This document shows positions 44,966-54,990 of a stretch of 64,000 nucleotides of DNA, one piece after another; within the stretch, counting starts at the first letter, position 1; each line of letters starts with the position of its first letter. The notes under the pieces were generated by a model that was not told the DNA's origin, made no database searches, and worked only from the letters and a program-made list of their open reading frames with translations. Made by a program: the position numbers and the translations under genes. The stretch comes from Planctomycetota bacterium (GTDB lineage Bacteria; Planctomycetota; Planctomycetia; Planctomycetales; Planctomycetaceae), in the NCBI GenBank assembly GCA_022600195.1, contig JAHZKX010000065.1, positions 1-64,000 of the forward strand, written 5' to 3'.

Positions 44966-47491
44966 TTATTTGACATGTCGAAACTCACTGCTGGCTAAAA
45001 GTGCCTGACAAACACTTAACCATGCCTGTCGTTGTTGTTCTGTTTCCGATAACGTTTCTTTCGAAATTTGTACAAGTCCCTGCTCTGTAGACAAAAATGT
45101 GAAGACAGCCGCTTGTTCTGTTTTCGTGGCTTTACGGGACAATGCAAGTTCATAAAGACGATTCAATCGTTGGGTATTATCCAGCGATTTGTCTTGCAGA
45201 AGGCGATCAGCGGTTTCTCTGGAAAAATCGATCATCGCTGCGCTGTTCATCAGGAACAGTGCCTGTGAAGGAACAGTCGTCTGATCGCGTTGGCCTACCA
45301 GTGAATTGGGATCGGCAAAATCAAACAACTGTAACATTTCAGGCAGATTCCCCCGAACTATCGGCAGGTAGATACTCCGATGGTCACTGGCCATCATCTC
45401 CGGGGTCAACTTGGTTCTGGAATTAAATTCATACTCGCTGAATACTCCAATTTGCTGAATGGCAGAACCCACTCGACGTTCCCGGTTCAGTCGACCACTT
45501 ACCGCCAGCAGCGCATCACGAAACGATTCCACATCCAGTCGGCGAAGTGGCATATGCCACAAGTATAAATTGTCGGGATCGATCGCACGTCCCTTACTTT
45601 CGACATCGCTCGACATTTGGTACGTGCGGCTCAACACAATTTCACGAATCAGAGTTTTGAGGGACCAGTTCTGCTCCATAAATTTCGCAGCCAGGTAGTC
45701 GAGTAATAAGGGGTGTGTCGGTTTCGACCCCGTAACTCCAAAATCATCCGGGGTACTGACCAGGCCCCGTTCGAATAACTGTTGCCAGACACGGTTCACA
45801 AACACGCGGGCCGTCAGGGGATTCTCGCTGCTGGTGAGCCACTTTGCCAGTTGTAATCGACCACTCTCCTGTTTGCCGATCTTTGGCAGCTCAGTCACTT
45901 CAATGGCCCGCAAGACACCACGCGGGACAACTTCTCCGTAATGCGTCACTTCCCCACGCACGCGTATTTTGCTGTCGGTCGGTTTCGGGTAGTCGCGCGC
46001 CCCCATTGTAAACTCTGGTTGCGCAGGCGGATGGGCCACCATGTTTGCCAGATCTTCATCCATTTTTTTGATGCGCTGATCCCAATCCTTGATCTCAGCA
46101 TCCATCTTCTCAATTTCCTGCTTCAGCTTCTCTTTGTCTTCACCCGGCTTGTTAAGTTTTCTTTTATAGTCAGCCACACGCCGGATAACACGATAGCGAT
46201 CAGATCGTGCTGTGTTTCGTTTTTGAGTCTGTTCCTGTACTTGCTTCAGATGAACACTGGCAGGTCCCGACAGTTTATCTGCATCAGCGCCAATCGCGAT
46301 CAGGCCCGAATCATTCACCCCTTTGATACCCATCGGGCCGATCCCGTATTGAGTATCCGTGCTACGCAGAATTCCGACCAGGGCATAATAATCAGCCGTC
46401 GGAACAGGATCGAATTTGTGATCGTGGCACCGCGCACAGCTCACTGAAAGACCCAGGATTCCACGGCAGATAACATCAATCTGTTCGTCGATCGAGTCCA
46501 TCAGGAAAAGTTCACGTTTCCGTTCTTCCAGACTTTTGGGACCTAATGCCAGAAAACCAGTGGCAATCGTTTGCCGATCCTGTTCTTCCCGGCTCTTGGC
46601 AGGCATCAGGTCGCCTGCAATTTGTAATGCGATAAACTGGTTATAAGGGAGATCGGAATTCAGGGCATCAATCACCCAGTCACGATAACGCCACGCATGC
46701 TGCCATGCCATATTGCGGGCCAGTCCATTACTTTCTGCATAACGCGCGACATCCAGCCAGTGTCGACCCCAGCGCTCGCCGAAGTGGGGAGACGCCAACA
46801 GGTAATCGACGACCTCCGCCACAGGCACAGATTGAAACTTGTCTAATTCCGCAGGAGTGGGTGGCAAGCCAATCAGGTCAAAAAAAAGACGACGCAACAA
46901 GACAGAACGCGTTGCATCATTTGCTGGTGGGATCTGTTTCGTTTCTCGCTTCGCTGATACAAAATAGTCGAGGCCAGTTCGCGGCCACTGTTGATGTTTG
47001 ACTTCGGGTAATGCTGGCTTCCGAATGGGCTGCAATGACCAGAACGCGCGGGCCCTGTCAAAATCCAGTCCCACTGCCACCGGTTTTCCATCGCGGGGAT
47101 CCGGTGCGCCCATGCTGATCCATTTTTCAAAGTCGGCTATGACCGATGCTTTCAATGGATCACTGTCCGGCGGCATCTCCAGATCCCGCTCATGTCGAAT
47201 CGCTGCCAGTAATAAACTTTGCGATGGTTTCCCTGGCACAACAGATGCCCCGGTGTCTCCACCCCGTCGTATCCCTTCGCGCGTATCAAGCTGTAGCCCA
47301 CTCCCCAGTTCCCCGTTTTTGGCTGCCTCCGCCGAATGGCATTCATAACACTTGGTCACAAGTACCGGGCGGATTTTCTTCTCAAAGAAAGCAATACTTT
47401 CAGGAGTCTCTGCTGCATTGGAATGGGTCAATGGAATTGTAAGAAAAACACAGATCACGGTGAGTTTCTTGACAATCTCAAATGTCAACAT
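44966..47491 (-). CDS. PSCyt1-DUF1549-DUF1553 secreted protein, second module
   Basis: A protein of about 841 residues. The frame is open from 47593, but the ATG at 47491 starts a signal peptide (KKLTVICVFLTIPLTHSNAA), so I use it. PSCyt1 contains CYECHS. DUF1549 carries RRLFFDLIGLPPTPAELDKF and SCARCHDHKFDPVPTADYY. A predicted coiled coil of about 80 residues replaces the LamG insertion of the first module. DUF1553 follows with LTARVFVNRVWQQLFERGLV and TVPSQALFLMNSAAMIDF. It is the upstream gene of the operon with the DUF1501 gene 12 bp downstream. Confidence 0.92.
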   Translation of the reverse strand: MLTFEIVKKLTVICVFLTIPLTHSNAAETPESIAFFEKKIRPVLVTKCYECHSAEAAKNGELGSGLQLDTREGIRRGGDTGASVVPGKPSQSLLLAAIRHERDLEMPPDSDPLKASVIADFEKWISMGAPDPRDGKPVAVGLDFDRARAFWSLQPIRKPALPEVKHQQWPRTGLDYFVSAKRETKQIPPANDATRSVLLRRLFFDLIGLPPTPAELDKFQSVPVAEVVDYLLASPHFGERWGRHWLDVARYAESNGLARNMAWQHAWRYRDWVIDALNSDLPYNQFIALQIAGDLMPAKSREEQDRQTIATGFLALGPKSLEERKRELFLMDSIDEQIDVICRGILGLSVSCARCHDHKFDPVPTADYYALVGILRSTDTQYGIGPMGIKGVNDSGLIAIGADADKLSGPASVHLKQVQEQTQKRNTARSDRYRVIRRVADYKRKLNKPGEDKEKLKQEIEKMDAEIKDWDQRIKKMDEDLANMVAHPPAQPEFTMGARDYPKPTDSKIRVRGEVTHYGEVVPRGVLRAIEVTELPKIGKQESGRLQLAKWLTSSENPLTARVFVNRVWQQLFERGLVSTPDDFGVTGSKPTHPLLLDYLAAKFMEQNWSLKTLIREIVLSRTYQMSSDVESKGRAIDPDNLYLWHMPLRRLDVESFRDALLAVSGRLNRERRVGSAIQQIGVFSEYEFNSRTKLTPEMMASDHRSIYLPIVRGNLPEMLQLFDFADPNSLVGQRDQTTVPSQALFLMNSAAMIDFSRETADRLLQDKSLDNTQRLNRLYELALSRKATKTEQAAVFTFLSTEQGLVQISKETLSETEQQRQAWLSVCQALLASSEFRHVK

Positions 47492-48366
47492 GGTGAAGCT
47501 TTCAAGGAAGGAAGGTATATCCTTAATATATCTTGTCCTGAAGTAGTGATCAACATATTTCCTCAAAAAGGTTGCGACCGTATGACCCATCATTTCACGT
47601 CGTTTCCATTAAATCTGCTTCCTGATTTTCACTGAAAATATTCGACTGGACACCCTGTCGCGAATCGCGAATATGCGTTATAAGCGTCGCGCGCGAGTGA
47701 GAGATATTTCCACTGACAGATTGAGAACAAGTGCTTCCATCAGCACTACAAAAGTCCCTCGTTTCAGACGATTCTTTTAAAAAACGCAGTTCACCAGTTC
47801 CCCAAGAGCACCTGTTATCGACGCGTATCGAACACGCTTCAACCGCGGTTCGCCACGTTTCAAACACATATGAGCAGCCTTCGCACACTTTTCGACCAGC
47901 AATTCCGCTTGACCTGAACACGCCCTTTTCCATAATCAAAACCAACCCCAAAACGACCCCGATTGAGAAACAGCAAAAAGACGACAACAGCGTCCAGCAA
48001 TCCCAGAGAGCCCACATGCCAAACATCTTTTTAGGACCATCACAGAGCACTGACAGCTTGACAAAATAAACAGCCGCCCCAAACGATCAAAGCACGACCG
48101 GATGAAATTCATCAGAAAAACAAACGGCGTTATTCTACCGGATATGCCCGGGACTCCCCTACCTGAAAATACAGCACATCTCATCAAAAGAGATCCCCTC
48201 TGATCACACTTTGCATCAGATTCCATGTCTTTCGTGGTAGTGAGAATTAGTTTTCGATAGAACCATCAGTGTCTCTTGGGGAGAACAGTTATGTAAACGG
48301 TTCCTGGATCCTTTGATCTGTTTAAATAGAGAGCAGAGTCAAAGTGCTGAGAGACCAAACCTGCTT
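47492..48366. other. Long gene-poor interval with unusual strand composition
   Basis: About 870 bp have no gene I can support. The part from about 47700 to 48110 is rich in A and C and poor in G on the plus strand. Two copies of TCGCGAA stand in tandem at 47658-47671. Several frames are open by chance, but none has family features. The leader of the DUF1549/1553 gene must lie at the left end. A decayed gene, a long untranslated leader or an unrecognised RNA are all possible. Confidence 0.35.
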
Positions 48367-48726
48367 TCATTTCTCTTGCGGTCCAAGAGGAACAAAGTCA
48401 TACTCACCAATCCCCTGGAGCACAAGAAAAATTGCTGAGGTTGTTCCGGCATTGGTAACAAGGTGTGGGCGGTTTGGCCGCACCGAATATGTGTTACCTG
48501 GAGCAAGGGTCACTTCTTCTTTGGGATCCTGCAAAAATATCTTGAGGGTCCCTTCAATTACATAAAACGCGTCCTGGATATTATTATGATAATGCCAGGG
48601 GACATTCTGTGTTGGTGATATTTGTAGTTCAATGATACGAAATCCGGGCCGTTCAGCATGATACTGGGTACGCTCAACTTCATATAAATGACTCGCATCC
48701 TTCAGTGATTCAGATTCTTCACTCAT
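48367..48726 (-). CDS. Small cupin-domain protein
   Basis: A 119-residue protein built of one cupin barrel. The metal-binding motif is PWHYHNNIQDAFYVIEGTL, with His-x-His and Glu, and the second motif ends RPHLVTNAG with the fourth His. The frame is open 41 codons upstream, but MSEESESLKDASHLYEVER at 48726 has AAAGG nearby and looks like the natural start. The substrate is unknown. It diverges from the large dehydrogenase gene at 48990, with which it may share a control region. Confidence 0.8.
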   Translation of the reverse strand: MSEESESLKDASHLYEVERTQYHAERPGFRIIELQISPTQNVPWHYHNNIQDAFYVIEGTLKIFLQDPKEEVTLAPGNTYSVRPNRPHLVTNAGTTSAIFLVLQGIGEYDFVPLGPQEK

Positions 48727-48989
48727 GCTCAGAGCCTTTCGCTTAATACTGTTGCAGCCTGTGTCCAGGTTTACTGTAGCGTCTCCAGGGCCATTTGCAA
48801 CGAGTACCATGGAATGAAAGTCGCTATGGTTAAAATTGAAAATCAACACGCCCTCGTTTTTACTTTCAACCTTGAATCTGTGGAAATCCCTTTCGTACGA
48901 GGTTAGAATAAATTGAATCTCAGTCGTATCGGGAAATGCAGTGTCTCGATTTCCATTTCATCTAACGATCCATTTGGCACGAATGAAGT

Positions 48990-51900
48990 ATGAAATATCA
49001 ACAGACAGACCGGCTTTCATTGACGCTGACGATACTCTCAAGCTTAATCATTTCAGTCTGTTCGCCTGGCTCTCAGGATCTCCTGGCTGAAACAAAACCA
49101 GTTCCCTCTGCCAAACAGAAACCATACGGGATTGAGAAACGAGTTGAGTGGAATACTTCCAGGGTCCGCGGTCGTCCCGAACCCCCGTTGCCATTTAAAG
49201 CCAAACGCGTCTTTCCCCATCTGACATTTAAGAATCCAACTGTCCTCACCAGTGCCCCCGGCACCGATCGGCTGTTTCTCACTGAAAATTCGGGAAAAAT
49301 CTATTCGATCCCCGCCGATCCCAATTGCAAAGAAGCTGACCTCTTTCTTGATGTGAAAGAACTAGTCGCACAGTTAAACAAATCGTTGCCAGAAAAAGAA
49401 CGAGTCGCCATGGTGGCGAACTACGGACTGACTTTTCATCCGCAGTTCGCAGAAAACCGCTATTGTTATCTCTGTTATGTTGTCCGATATATCAAAAGTA
49501 ATCTGAAGCAGCACCCACACGGGACACGTGTTGTGCGTCTGCAGGTAACGAATGAAGACCCCCCGCGTGCAATAGCAACAAGTGAACTGGAACTCCTCAG
49601 CTGGTTGCAGGGAGGTCACAATGGCGGCTGTCTCAAATTTGGTCACGATGGCAAACTGTTTATCTCAACCGGCGACGGTGCACCCGCTTATCCTCCAGAT
49701 GAACACAAGGCAGGTCAGGATATCAGCAATTTGCTTTCTGCAACATTACGCATTGACGTCGATCACCCTTCAGGGAAAAGACCGTATTCGATTCCCGATG
49801 ATAATCCCTTTGTCAACGAAAAAGGGGCGCGGGGCGAAATCTGGGCGTATGGATTGCGAAATCCCTGGAAGATCAGCTTCGACCGAAAAACAGGTGATTT
49901 GTGGATCGGTGATGTTGGCTGGCAACTCTGGGAGATGGTTTATAACGTGCAACGCGGAGATAACTTCGGCTGGTCCCTCGTTGAAGGTCCTCAGCAGGTG
50001 CATACCGAATGGGAGCGTGGTCCGACTCCTGTAGTGAAAGCAACAGTAGAAATACCGCACAGTGAAGGAGCTTCCGTCACAGGAGGCTTTGTTTATCGCG
50101 GCAAGAAATTTCCTGAACTGTACGGGCAATATATATTTGGTGATTATGTTACACGACGGATTTGGCACATCTCATCAGAAAGAGGAAAGCCGGGCCCGCG
50201 CAAAGAACTGGTTGAACCAACGGTACGTATTTCCGGATTTGCAGAACGACATGATGGAGAGCTTTTACTCCTCGACTACGATGCCGGTACCATCCACGAA
50301 CTGGAACGAAATCAACTTGTGAATGAATCACATCCCTTCCCTCAAAAATTAAGCGAAAGCGGCCTGTTCGAATCAGTCCCCGCACATCGTCCTGCCGCGG
50401 GGGTAATCCCCTTCTCTATCAATGCCGAATTATGGGCCGACCATGCAACGGCGGAACGCTTCCTGGCACTACCCGGTGATAGCTCGATCGGCTTGCACAC
50501 AAAATCGCAACGCCTTCCCGGCTCCTATTTCCGAAGCGACTTGTTTTATCCGAAAAACGCCGTCCTTGCAAAAACACTTTCACTCGAATTAATCGCCGGC
50601 GATGCGAATTCAAGGAAACGGATTGAAACGCAACTCCTCCATTTTAATGGTTTCGAATGGCGCGGGTATAGTTATCGCTGGAATCAGGAACAGACTGACG
50701 CAGAACTTGTCGGTGCAGCCGGTGAGACAGCAACCTTTAACGTGATTGATACAAATTATCCCGGCGGCAAACGCGCTCAACAGTGGCGTTTCTCTTCACG
50801 TACGGAATGCATGCGCTGTCACAATGCCTGGGCAGGATCGACCCTTGCATTTAATATTAAGCAGATTAATCGTAATCACAATTTCGGCAGCATTACGGAC
50901 AATCAAATTCGCACGCTGCGCCACATAGGTGTTCTCGAAAACAAAGAGGATCTGCCTCTTGTCAATGCGCCCATCGAATCAATCAAACCACATCTTCCGG
51001 AAGCGCATCTTCCCCAACTGGTCGACCCCTTTGATAAATCAGCCGACCTGTATTTACGCGGGCGTTCCTACTTACATGCGAACTGTGCACACTGTCACAG
51101 AGAACATGGCGGCGGAGCAGCACGTATTCACATCGACTATGATAAACCGTTGGAGAAATCGGAAGCGCTCGGCGAGCGTCCTACACAGGGCACGTTCGGC
51201 ATTCATAAAGCAGAAATTCTCGCGCCCGGTGATCCCTATCGATCTGTCATGTTGATGCGGATGGCAAAACGGGGGCCGGGACATATGCCACACATCGGTT
51301 CCACCAACATTGATCGACGTGGTCTCGCATTGATTCATGACTGGATTCAAAACCTGCCACAGCGCACCGCTCTGCAATCAAAGCTCAGGCGACTGATGGA
51401 ACTGGACGAAGCAACCGCCAAAAGTAAGTTGAAAATCGAGCATAATGCAAAACAGCAACTGCTGGCACGCAGTTATGCGAAACTGGAAAAGCGTGACACC
51501 GTAAACGCGGCGGATCGATCCAAAGCCGCAAAACGAATGGAGCAGCAAATAGCACTACAAAATACGAACCGAAAAACAGAACGCGAGAAACTCATCGACG
51601 AACTAACGGCCTCAACTGAAGGCGCGCTACTGCTTGCCAGTGCGCAATCGGAAAACAAACTACCCGATGCAATCGCCAGGCTAGTCGTGGAAAGAACAAC
51701 GTCATCGAAGAATATGGTGGCCCGCGACCTGTTTGAATCTTTTCTACCCGACAGTAAACGCATTAAGCGCCTCGGGAAATCAATCAATGCCAAGAGTCTG
51801 CTCGCACTAAAAGGTGATATTGAGTCTGGCAAAAACCTGTTCTTCACGGGGCAAAGTATCAGCTGTCGCAATTGTCATCAGGTTTCAGGAAAAGGAGAAT

Positions 51901-52232
51901 CTCTGGGGCCAGAATTAACACATGTCGCGAAGAAACTGACGAAAGCACAAATCCTGGAAAACATTCTCCAGCCTTCCAAAACAATCGACCCTAAATTCCG
52001 TACATGGCTTATCGAAACCACTTCTGGCAAAGTTTATAGCGGCCTGATGGTCAAACAGACCAAACAGGAAATTATCATCCGCGACGCCAAACGCAAAGAG
52101 CTTCGCTTTGAAACCAGTGAAGTAGAAAACGCCATTCCACAACAAAAATCTCTCATGCCGGAACTACTGCTGAGTGAAATGTCCGCCAAAGATGTAGCCG
52201 ATTTGCTGGCATGGCTGTCGACCTTGAAGTGA
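48990..52232 (+). CDS. PQQ-type sugar dehydrogenase fused to cytochrome c-like domains
   Basis: A 1080-residue exported protein. After a signal peptide, residues about 55-450 form a glucose/sorbosone dehydrogenase-like propeller: FLTENSGKIYSIP, LTFHPQFAENRYCYL, GGHNGGCLKFGHDGKLFI, GYGLRNPW-like EIWAYGLRNPWKISFD and GDVGWQLWEMV. A second region carries CMRCH at 607-611 and CAHCH at 699-703. After a charged, helical stretch (about 800-870) comes a planctomycete haem-binding domain (TIGR02603-like) with CRNCH at 959-963 and the close DVADLLAWLSTL. Electrons from sugar oxidation could pass through three haems within one chain. The substrate is unknown. Confidence 0.88.
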   Translation: MKYQQTDRLSLTLTILSSLIISVCSPGSQDLLAETKPVPSAKQKPYGIEKRVEWNTSRVRGRPEPPLPFKAKRVFPHLTFKNPTVLTSAPGTDRLFLTENSGKIYSIPADPNCKEADLFLDVKELVAQLNKSLPEKERVAMVANYGLTFHPQFAENRYCYLCYVVRYIKSNLKQHPHGTRVVRLQVTNEDPPRAIATSELELLSWLQGGHNGGCLKFGHDGKLFISTGDGAPAYPPDEHKAGQDISNLLSATLRIDVDHPSGKRPYSIPDDNPFVNEKGARGEIWAYGLRNPWKISFDRKTGDLWIGDVGWQLWEMVYNVQRGDNFGWSLVEGPQQVHTEWERGPTPVVKATVEIPHSEGASVTGGFVYRGKKFPELYGQYIFGDYVTRRIWHISSERGKPGPRKELVEPTVRISGFAERHDGELLLLDYDAGTIHELERNQLVNESHPFPQKLSESGLFESVPAHRPAAGVIPFSINAELWADHATAERFLALPGDSSIGLHTKSQRLPGSYFRSDLFYPKNAVLAKTLSLELIAGDANSRKRIETQLLHFNGFEWRGYSYRWNQEQTDAELVGAAGETATFNVIDTNYPGGKRAQQWRFSSRTECMRCHNAWAGSTLAFNIKQINRNHNFGSITDNQIRTLRHIGVLENKEDLPLVNAPIESIKPHLPEAHLPQLVDPFDKSADLYLRGRSYLHANCAHCHREHGGGAARIHIDYDKPLEKSEALGERPTQGTFGIHKAEILAPGDPYRSVMLMRMAKRGPGHMPHIGSTNIDRRGLALIHDWIQNLPQRTALQSKLRRLMELDEATAKSKLKIEHNAKQQLLARSYAKLEKRDTVNAADRSKAAKRMEQQIALQNTNRKTEREKLIDELTASTEGALLLASAQSENKLPDAIARLVVERTTSSKNMVARDLFESFLPDSKRIKRLGKSINAKSLLALKGDIESGKNLFFTGQSISCRNCHQVSGKGESLGPELTHVAKKLTKAQILENILQPSKTIDPKFRTWLIETTSGKVYSGLMVKQTKQEIIIRDAKRKELRFETSEVENAIPQQKSLMPELLLSEMSAKDVADLLAWLSTLK

Positions 52233-52256
52233 TAGGACAACAACACCCTCCACCAC

Positions 52257-52283
52257 TTTTCGTGCCTTTCGTGTTTTTCGTGG
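52257..52283. repeat. Three tandem 9-bp units of the YTTTCGTGN type
   Basis: TTTTCGTGC, CTTTCGTGT and TTTTCGTGG follow each other directly after the dehydrogenase gene. One similar unit (TCTTTCGTGG) stands at 48229-48238 in the gene-poor interval. Short arrays of this CACGAAA-type unit occur between genes in many planctomycete and other genomes, as I remember; their role is unknown. Confidence 0.6.
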
Positions 52284-52472
52284 TAATCCAAAAAACAGTG
52301 TCAGGCCGAGTCAACACAGAGTCATCGGTTCGGGTGCCTCTCGGCCGTGGTAGTAAAAAACCTATCGTTCAGACAGTAGTTAACCAAACGAGTCTAATTC
52401 TTTGTTAACTTGTTTCAAGATGTAAAACGGTTGCTTACCACACACTATTCGATCAAGTCTCATAAAACTGTG

Positions 52473-52808
52473 TTATTCATCTGAGATGAACGTCATCCAT
52501 CGAGGCAAATAGGAATGAATAGTAAAGATTTTACACGTATCCCAAAGTCCACACAGGCATGTTCCGATGATTATGCTAGGGTAGATAAAGTAATTAGTAG
52601 ACAACCCCCAGATTAGATAGAGGGGTCCCCAAATAACTCCAACAATGATCATCGAGATCAAGTATCTGCTCATAACCGTGTCGAACAGTACAACGGCAAT
52701 CGTGATGACAACACGAATCGGTAGTAATACCCACTTGAAAGCTGTTGTCAGTAGATTGGATTGTTTTGTTTTGCTGGAATTTCCATTTTTAATTTCAGTC
52801 AATTCCAC
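52473..52808 (-). CDS. Small uncharacterised membrane protein
   Basis: A 111-residue protein with three hydrophobic helices at about 25-45, 50-72 and 76-95. Its N-terminus is polar (MELTEIKNGNSSKTKQSN). There is no family I recognise. It is AT-richer than the neighbouring genes and lies in a gene-poor patch with the broken gene at 52984-53466, so recent acquisition is possible. Confidence 0.5.
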   Translation of the reverse strand: MELTEIKNGNSSKTKQSNLLTTAFKWVLLPIRVVITIAVVLFDTVMSRYLISMIIVGVIWGPLYLIWGLSTNYFIYPSIIIGTCLCGLWDTCKIFTIHSYLPRWMTFISDE

Positions 52809-52983
52809 GCCTCTCCATAGTTTCTGTCTGAATCAAAAAATTATCCTGTTCAATGGATATGTATGTCCTCAGGAAATGGAAAAAAGAGATTTCTTAATCT
52901 GGTCTCTGAAACCGATTCAGGATCGGAATGAACACTGTTTTAACAATGTGCCACCTCAGTTGTTATTCCGTTTTACATAATAG

Positions 52984-53466
52984 TTAGTCGAATTCCGATG
53001 GTAGTGAGAAAACTCCAGTAATCAAATTGTCTTGTGAATCAAGAAAGTCAGTTTCATATTTGACTGGAAAAATGTCACTCGTCGAATTCGATAGTTTGGC
53101 TTTAAGGTTTGCTAGATCTTCTGCATTAGCGTCGTATTGCCCTCTGTTACGGCTAAAACCGAATTCATCCTTACCGACAAATATCCAAAGCACATACGCG
53201 TCTTCGTTCATGACGTATCCATTAAGTTTTTGACCATCTACTGTCATGATACGGGCTTTTATGAATAGCCGCATTCGATCAGGTAGTGGATATGTTCGCA
53301 GAATAGGGTATGCGCAATGATCACCGCCATCGTCTAACCGTTCTAGTTCGGAGACAAGCTATGACGCATCAACGCCCCAGTCAATGATCTCTTGGCGCTC
53401 ATCGTAGTCGTAATGCTCTGACCAAATTGGATGTTCGTCGAAGTGAATCTTCGACAACTCACTCAT
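52984..53466 (-). pseudogene. Small gene interrupted by an in-frame amber codon
   Basis: The frame starts at ATG 53466 (MSELSKIHFDEHPIWSEHYD) and is open for 35 codons. It meets TAG at 53361-53359, then continues in the same frame (LVSELERLDDGGDHCAYPIL) to the stop at 52984. Both halves have the same acidic, Trp/Tyr-containing character, so this was one protein of about 160 residues. A shorter start at Met of MRLFIKARIM (53274) would give a 96-residue product. I do not recognise the family; the style recalls small immunity-type proteins. A nonsense mutation is the simplest reading; suppression or a sequencing error are alternatives. Confidence 0.7.
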
Positions 53467-53757
53467 CTTTATTAGAGTAAAGATTTCAGTCGAATAGGCT
53501 GAGGTAATAGCCATCTACCAGCTAACTTTTATTAAAATATTTCAGATATGTTGTCGCAGTAAACTAATTAGCAGCAAGCTAAGATAAATTGTATCTAGCT
53601 GAAACAACCCGTCAAGATTCTCTAACATTAGTTGTACTTAAGGTTATTCTTCTGGGTTTGTTTAGTGGTGCTTGGAACCTGTGATTTTTGCAATTTGGTA
53701 GCATTGTTGGCTAGCTATTTAGACCGGATACATGTCACACAACAAAAATGGTAAAGC

Positions 53758-54990
53758 CTAATCCCCAATCGTCACCATCGGCCCCACCGCTGCCGTCGTA
53801 CTATGCCCTAACGGGTACTTCTTCAACAGTTCCTGAATGGATTCCAGCGTGACGCTCTCCAACAATTTCAGGTCGTCTTCCACCGAGAAATATTCCTGGC
53901 GGTAGACCCAGTTGCCGCCCAGTGATGAGAGGCGCCCCATCGGGCGTTCGCTTCTTAAGACCAGCCGTGAGGCGATTTTGTTTTTCGCGCGGTCCAGTTC
54001 TTCCTGTGTCACGCCGTTGGCGTTGACCTCGTCGTAGATCTCCTGGAAGATTTGCAGATTGCTCTCCGTGAGCTCCGGATCGGAACAGAGATACGTCAGC
54101 CAGGTGCCGCTGCCGTCGTATTCGTTGAAACCTAACTCTGCGGATTCGGCCAAGCCGGTATCGACCAGCTTCCAGTACAGGCGGCTGTTCGAATCGTCGC
54201 CCAGGATCACCGACAACAGTTCCGCGGGCAGACGCAGTGGATCTTGTGCCGCCGGCGCCGGTGCCAACTGCATGATGTGCTGTTGCTGAATCTCTTTTTC
54301 GATGATCACCTGTCTGTTTTTCGCGGGAGTCGCTTCGTCGGTCGGGCGGTCACACGTACCTGCGGGCCAGTCGGCACAGAACCGGTTTGCCAGTTCGAGA
54401 ATCTGATCCCAGTCGGCGTTGCCCGCAATTGCCAGCGTCAGATTGCCCGCCAGGTAATGGTCGGTGTGGTATTGACGCATCTGGTCGTCGGTCAGATCGG
54501 TAATGGACTGCACCGTACCCAGAATGCTTTGACCCAGCGGATGGCCGGCGAAATGCGTCTGCATCGATTTTTCATAAGCGGTGAAACTGTGCAGATCGTC
54601 GTACATGCCGATCTCTTCCAGAATCACTTTTTTCTCCATGTCAAAGTCCTCTTTCCGCAGGCTGGGATAAATCAGCGTCGAAAGTAGCTCCATCGCCGTC
54701 TCGATATATTCCGGAAGAAAGGAGCCGTAAAACAGCGTGATTTCTTCACTGGTCGAGGCGTTATAGTTGGCGCCGATCTCATCGAAGATGCGGTTCACAT
54801 CGTCGGCAGAATACTTTTCGTTGCCTTTGAACGCCATGTGTTCCAGAAAATGACTGACGCCGGAGACAGGCGTGCTTTCATCGCGCGAGCCGGCGCGTAC
54901 GAAATAGCCAACGGCAACGCTGTGTGCGTGGGGGTTCAGTTCTGCAATAATCTGCAGCCCGTTTTTCAGTTGTACTTTATGAAATATCAC
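53758..54990 (-). CDS. M16 metallopeptidase, catalytic subunit
   Basis: A 410-residue protein of the insulinase/pitrilysin superfamily. The inverted zinc motif [10 protein letters not shown] is at about residues 47-56, with a downstream Glu in [14 protein letters not shown]. The C-terminal half lacks the usual R/Y pair (it has [17 protein letters not shown]). The partner gene at 54977-56227 has the R/Y pair but no zinc motif. It overlaps the upstream gene by 14 bp, so the two should be co-translated and form a heterodimer. No signal peptide is seen, so it is probably cytoplasmic. Confidence 0.92.
   Translation of the reverse strand: MIFHKVQLKNGLQIIAELNPHAHSVAVGYFVRAGSRDESTPVSGVSHFLEHMAFKGNEKYSADDVNRIFDEIGANYNASTSEEITLFYGSFLPEYIETAMELLSTLIYPSLRKEDFDMEKKVILEEIGMYDDLHSFTAYEKSMQTHFAGHPLGQSILGTVQSITDLTDDQMRQYHTDHYLAGNLTLAIAGNADWDQILELANRFCADWPAGTCDRPTDEATPAKNRQVIIEKEIQQQHIMQLAPAPAAQDPLRLPAELLSVILGDDSNSRLYWKLVDTGLAESAELGFNEYDGSGTWLTYLCSDPELTESNLQIFQEIYDEVNANGVTQEELDRAKNKIASRLVLRSERPMGRLSSLGGNWVYRQEYFSVEDDLKLLESVTLESIQELLKKYPLGHSTTAAVGPMVTIGD

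Noticed and set aside
47595-48050. Minus-strand frame of 151 residues with a hydrophobic stretch and CxxC
   Set aside because: No ribosome-binding site, unusual Cys/Ser-rich composition, and it lies in a strand-biased region where several frames are open by chance.
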